Positions 60,489 through 64,000 of a stretch of DNA of 64,000 bases are shown here, one piece after another. Under the pieces are notes generated by a model that worked only from the letters and a program-made list of their open reading frames with translations, was not told the origin of the DNA and made no database searches. This stretch comes from Selaginella moellendorffii (Eukaryota > Streptophyta > Lycopodiopsida > Selaginellales > Selaginellaceae), in NCBI RefSeq assembly GCF_000143415.4, contig NW_003314263.1, positions 746,165 through 810,164 on the forward strand. Direction: 5' to 3'. The number at the start of each line of letters is the position of its first letter. The first letter of the stretch is position 1. The translations under genes were made by a program, and so were the position numbers.

Positions 60489-61020
60489 GAAGAGATCCAT
60501 CCAACTTTCGAGAAGTTCGACGAAGACTGTCTCTGAGCTGAGCTAAGAAGAAGGAAAAAAGAAAGAAAAAAAAAAGAAATGAGTGTCAAGTTCTAGGAAA
60601 ACGTAGAGAAGAGAGGAGGAGTTTAGTTTGATCCTTTTGTTGTGGCGTGTATAGATTATTGACGCAAGCACAACACGATGGTGATTATTTTATGCTGTGT
60701 TTGCGATTCCACTTGGCAGCCAGAAACTTTGTCTAGTTTTTGGTACGGACGCTCGCTTCTACGGCGCTTCGTCTTCCTAGGTCAGAGTCAAAAATATCCA
60801 TCTAGTATTTCATAACATATATTTCTATTTTCTTGAAATTGTTTTCCAAAATTCATGTTTTAAAATGAATAAATTATTTCAAAACCTTTATGTATGACGT
60901 GTAAGAATACGGGATAAAAAAGAAATTCCTCTGCACGTTTTTTTCCAATTCCCAAAACAATGCACCTTTATCTTACAAATCCGTATTGGAACAAAGTTCC
61001 TCTCAAGTTTCCGTCAAGTT
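60489..61020. other. Convergent 3' region
   Basis: About 530 bp between the convergent NF-YA and receptor-kinase stops. AT-rich in the middle, presumably both 3' UTRs; nothing else seen. Confidence 0.5.
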
Positions 61021-63711
61021 TCATCTCCCAATCAACGAATGCGGAGCAGACGAAGTCCCGGACGACTGCGAGGAGATCGAGAACGCAGTGGAGGAGGAGG
61101 CGGCGGTCGCGCTGCCAGACGAGGAGGCGGAGGAATCCATCGCCACCTTGGGTGGCGGCGGAAGCAGCACCGCCAAATTCCCCTCCAGCATTTGCACCAC
61201 CTTGCTCATTACCGGCCTCGCACTGGCCACGTCCTGTATACACCAAAACGCCACCTTCACCACCCTCTCCAGCTGCACACCGTCAACATCCGCACGGTAC
61301 ATCCGCTCGTCCACCGCGCCCTCGAGCCGCCCGGCCTCGAGCTCCCTGTAAAGGTACGCGGGGTACCGCTGCATGCCGCGCGGTACCGCGCGGCACGTGT
61401 CGAAGTTGCGGCGCCCGCCCACCAGCTCCAGCAGCACCATGCCGTAGCTGTACACGTCCGACTTGGCGGTAATGGGCATATTCGCCAGCCACTCCGGCGC
61501 CATGTAGCCACGTGTCCCGCGCACAGTGGTCAGGTTGCGTGCGTTGCCCTCGTCGATGAGCCGCGCCAGGCCAAAGTCCGAGACCTTGGGTGCGAAGCTA
61601 TCGTCCAGGAGGATATTCTCTGGCTTGAGGTCGCAGTGGACGATTGGCTCGCGGCATTCCTCGTGGAGATAGGCGAGAGCCCTAGCGGTGCCCAGCGCGA
61701 TCTTGAATCGCGTCGGCCAGTCCAGCGATGGCCGCGCTTCCTGGTAAGAATCGTCCTCATCTTCGCCGGGTGCGAGTGGTCTTGACGATGTCGATAAGCT
61801 GGTGGATGCAGTGGCGGTGGATCTTGCCTTCTGGGCGCCAGATCGTGAGAGATTGCTGGATCGCGACGGCAATGCTGCTTCCTGGCCTCCAGACTTCGAA
61901 ATATCGCTGGATCGCAACGAGAATGGCCGCGACGCGTCGCTGGATTGCCAGGATCTATCTTGGCCCCATTCCAGGTCGTGGTCGTGGTGGAAGAGGAAGC
62001 GATCCAGCGATCCATTGGGCAGGAACTCGTAGACGAGCAATCGCGTCGCGGCTCCCTCGGCGCAAAATCCCACCAGGCGCATCAGATTCATGTGGTGCGT
62101 GCTCCCGATCGTCGCTACCTCGGTACGAAACTCCTTCTCCCCCTGGAAAATCCCCTCGAGCTTCTTCACGGCTATGGCGGTCTTGCTCACAGGGAGCGCG
62201 AGGGATCCCTTGTACACGGGGCCAAATCCTCCCTCGCCAATCCTCGTCTGGAAGTTATACGTCGCGTTCTGGAGCTCCTTGTACGTGAATCTCATCGGCG
62301 CGCCAGAGGCATAGTCCAGGATGGCGTGCCGCGCGGCTTCCTGGACCCGTCTCGAGTACCGCCGGCGGTACACCGCCCATCCCACCGCCAGCTCCGCCAG
62401 CACCAGCGCCGCCACTGTGACGCCCACGGCAATGCCGATTGCCCGCCCCTGATTCGACGATCGCGGCTCTGACGAGACCGATGTGGGTGGAGAATTCGCG
62501 GCCGAGGTACACACCTTGAGGAAGGCGGTGGATTGGATCGAGGGGGACGAGTAGCCGCTCATGGACGTCGATCGAAACTGGACACAGTGGCCGGATCCAT
62601 CGTTTGGGACGAGGCAGCCAAAGCAGCTGGAATCGCCGCGGCAATTGCTCGTGCACTGCTCGCTGTTGCTGTTCGATGTCACGGTGGATCCACTGTCGAG
62701 CCAAGCGGTGGAGTTCGTCGCGATCAGCTGGTTGCTCTCGGTGGCACAATCGCTGGCCACATTCCCGGTGTTGGTGCATCCAGCGTTACGCCGGCTGGGA
62801 TCCACGAAGCCCAGCCCAGTCGGGCAGTCGCATACCGTGCGGTATGCCACCGGTGCCTGGGACGGTACCGCGCGGTACGAGCATATGCCGTAGTTGCCAC
62901 AGTAGTTGTACACCTGGCACTGGTCAGACACCGCCTGCCACCGCGCGGACCATACCGCCTCGATTAGAGTGTACAGCCGGAGGTTGCCATCGTCGTCGAG
63001 CGTGAGGCGGCGGCTTTGCCCTGGCCCATAATCCTCCGGGAAGAACTGGCGCACTGTGGAGGTGGCGTTGAGATTGAGCACGCCATTGACATCCACCACC
63101 GCATTCGTGGGAATCGAGGAATTTCCACTCCCATCGGTGTCGCTGCTCCAGTACTGCGCGCTTCTCCAGCGAAGCGTGAGATTGCCCGATTGATCCATGG
63201 TGAGGGTGTAGCCGCCGGCGCGCGAGGTGAGATTGCGGCCCCTGGGGAGGAATTGGCCGGGGAGGAGCGTGCTGCTGGGATGATCGAAGCTGCTCCACAC
63301 GACCTGGCCGCTGGAGTTCCGGAGCGCGAGATTACCTGATTCTTGGAGCTGCCCGGACGAAGCCCCAGTGGCGCCGCTCGTCCACGATGTGGTGCTGGCG
63401 CCGTCGCGCACCGCCAGGGATCCATCGCTGGAGAGCTGGAGGATTGCGCCGGCGCGTGACGCCGGGGCGGCAGTGTCCCACACCAAGACTTGCTGCGAAT
63501 CCGCGCGGTACCAAATCCCTAGCTCGAATTCCCCGGGGCTGCGCGGCGATGGCGCAAATCCGAGGGAGAAGCTGCCGCTGGAGATCGATGCTGCCGCGCC
63601 CGCGGTGGCGATCGTTTGCCCTGACGCGAATTGGTCCTGCGCGAGAGAGGAGGGGAGAGAACAAGAGATCCAGAGTATGGCTATGGCGGAGGAGAGGAGA
63701 GCATCCACCAT
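61021..63711 (-). CDS. G-type lectin S-receptor-like Ser/Thr kinase, intronless
   Basis: One frame of 896 residues. Signal peptide (LLSSAIAILWISCSLPSSLA), bulb-lectin domain (SGSFSLGFAPSPRSPGEFEL, VVWSSFDHPSSTLLPGQFL), S-locus/EGF-like Cys region (QVYNYCGNYGICSYR, CDCPTGLGF), PAN-like Cys segment (CTSNCRGDSSCFGCLV), transmembrane helix (AIGIAVGVTVAALVLAELAV) and kinase. The kinase has GEGGFGPVYKG, AVKKLEG, the non-RD-type loop [29 protein letters not shown] and YSYGMVLLELVGGR, so it is probably catalytically competent. A Ser/Arg-rich insertion of about 80 residues lies between FLFHHDHDLEWG and RPSLDWPTRF. The C-terminus is Ser-rich. The gene is a likely plasma-membrane receptor for carbohydrate or lipid ligands. 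Confidence 0.94.
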   Translation of the reverse strand: MVDALLSSAIAILWISCSLPSSLAQDQFASGQTIATAGAAASISSGSFSLGFAPSPRSPGEFELGIWYRADSQQVLVWDTAAPASRAGAILQLSSDGSLAVRDGASTTSWTSGATGASSGQLQESGNLALRNSSGQVVWSSFDHPSSTLLPGQFLPRGRNLTSRAGGYTLTMDQSGNLTLRWRSAQYWSSDTDGSGNSSIPTNAVVDVNGVLNLNATSTVRQFFPEDYGPGQSRRLTLDDDGNLRLYTLIEAVWSARWQAVSDQCQVYNYCGNYGICSYRAVPSQAPVAYRTVCDCPTGLGFVDPSRRNAGCTNTGNVASDCATESNQLIATNSTAWLDSGSTVTSNSNSEQCTSNCRGDSSCFGCLVPNDGSGHCVQFRSTSMSGYSSPSIQSTAFLKVCTSAANSPPTSVSSEPRSSNQGRAIGIAVGVTVAALVLAELAVGWAVYRRRYSRRVQEAARHAILDYASGAPMRFTYKELQNATYNFQTRIGEGGFGPVYKGSLALPVSKTAIAVKKLEGIFQGEKEFRTEVATIGSTHHMNLMRLVGFCAEGAATRLLVYEFLPNGSLDRFLFHHDHDLEWGQDRSWQSSDASRPFSLRSSDISKSGGQEAALPSRSSNLSRSGAQKARSTATASTSLSTSSRPLAPGEDEDDSYQEARPSLDWPTRFKIALGTARALAYLHEECREPIVHCDLKPENILLDDSFAPKVSDFGLARLIDEGNARNLTTVRGTRGYMAPEWLANMPITAKSDVYSYGMVLLELVGGRRNFDTCRAVPRGMQRYPAYLYRELEAGRLEGAVDERMYRADVDGVQLERVVKVAFWCIQDVASARPVMSKVVQMLEGNLAVLLPPPPKVAMDSSASSSGSATAASSSTAFSISSQSSGTSSAPHSLIGR

Positions 63712-64000
63712 TCTTTCTTCCTCCTCGTGCTCTCACTCGAATTCCATGAGTGGTGATTAGGCTATTGTATGTAGCTTGTCGCGATACACATTCAAAGACT
63801 TTGGGCAGCAGCGCGTTTTTGTCTCATTTTTTTTCCGTTCGTTCACACCTTTGATTGATAAATGAAGGTTTAGGGCTTTTCGGGTTTTAGGGTTCTTCGA
63901 TGCCGGGATGGAGGGCGCACTGCCCGGGGCGATTCCGTGGCCTGCGCCGTGGAAGCTTTGTATCGCTGGCTGGAGCAATCAACCGGCGATCGACGAATGC
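63712..64000 (+). other. Right-edge intergenic sequence, possible 5' end of a further gene
   Basis: After the receptor-kinase promoter there is a plant-like leader (GGGTTTTAGGGTTC at 63882-63895) and two overlapping ATGs at 63900 and 63909 whose frames stay open to the window edge. The second reads MEGALPGAIPWPAPWKLC. Too short to identify. Confidence 0.3.

Overview
The window looks like nuclear DNA of a vascular plant with motile sperm, most likely a lycophyte such as Selaginella (inference). The support is that genes are tightly packed with many introns of only about 45-110 bp, a PLS-type PPR gene is present, plant-only families occur (RGF/GLV peptide, NF-YA, EDR2-C/DUF1336 protein, G-type lectin receptor kinases), and there is a gene for a flagellar basal-body coiled-coil protein, which seed plants without flagellated sperm are not expected to keep.

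Layout. 1-10.6 kb is a rearranged block. It holds a 5'-truncated PPR gene, a broken G-type lectin receptor kinase with an internal inversion, a large inverted repeat (arms about 1.3 kb, centre hidden by a 311-N gap) carrying two divergent copies of a small secreted cysteine-repeat gene, and a decayed inverted PPR paralogue. 12-19 kb is gene-dense on the + strand: an RGF/GLV/CLEL peptide precursor, MO25, ATG13 and a MAD3/BUBR1-like checkpoint protein. 19-29 kb is on the - strand: a papain-fold protein that has lost catalytic Cys and His (P34-like), a secreted proline-rich protein, a PP2C phosphatase and a REF6/ELF6-type JmjC-zinc-finger protein whose first iron-binding His is Arg. 29.5-36.3 kb carries an EDR2-C (DUF1336) protein, a REXO4-type exonuclease, RPL13, a plastid membrane protein and a BBOF1-like protein.

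36.4-46.6 kb is AT-rich and repetitive. It has an orphan secreted ORF, a long CT microsatellite and a nearly complete Helitron (both ends located) that carries a rearranged UDP-glycosyltransferase fragment between 91-bp direct repeats. 46.6-50 kb holds a BTB/F5-8C protein and a tRNA-Phe. 50.4-53.4 kb is a dead Ty3/gypsy remnant. 54-63.7 kb returns to housekeeping genes: complex I 24-kDa subunit, organellar glutathione reductase, NF-YA, and an intact intronless G-type lectin receptor kinase with an unusual Ser-rich insertion in its kinase domain.

Neighbouring genes do not form one pathway. Several pairs are head to head and probably share promoters (JmjC/DUF1336 protein, plastid protein/BBOF1, NDUFV2/glutathione reductase). 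The most novel material is the cysteine-repeat gene pair in the inverted repeat, the two degenerate-enzyme genes (P34-like, JmjC H-to-R) and the Helitron with its gene capture. Exon boundaries were read by hand from GT-AG signals and reading-frame continuity; family calls rest on recognised motifs and were not checked by a search.
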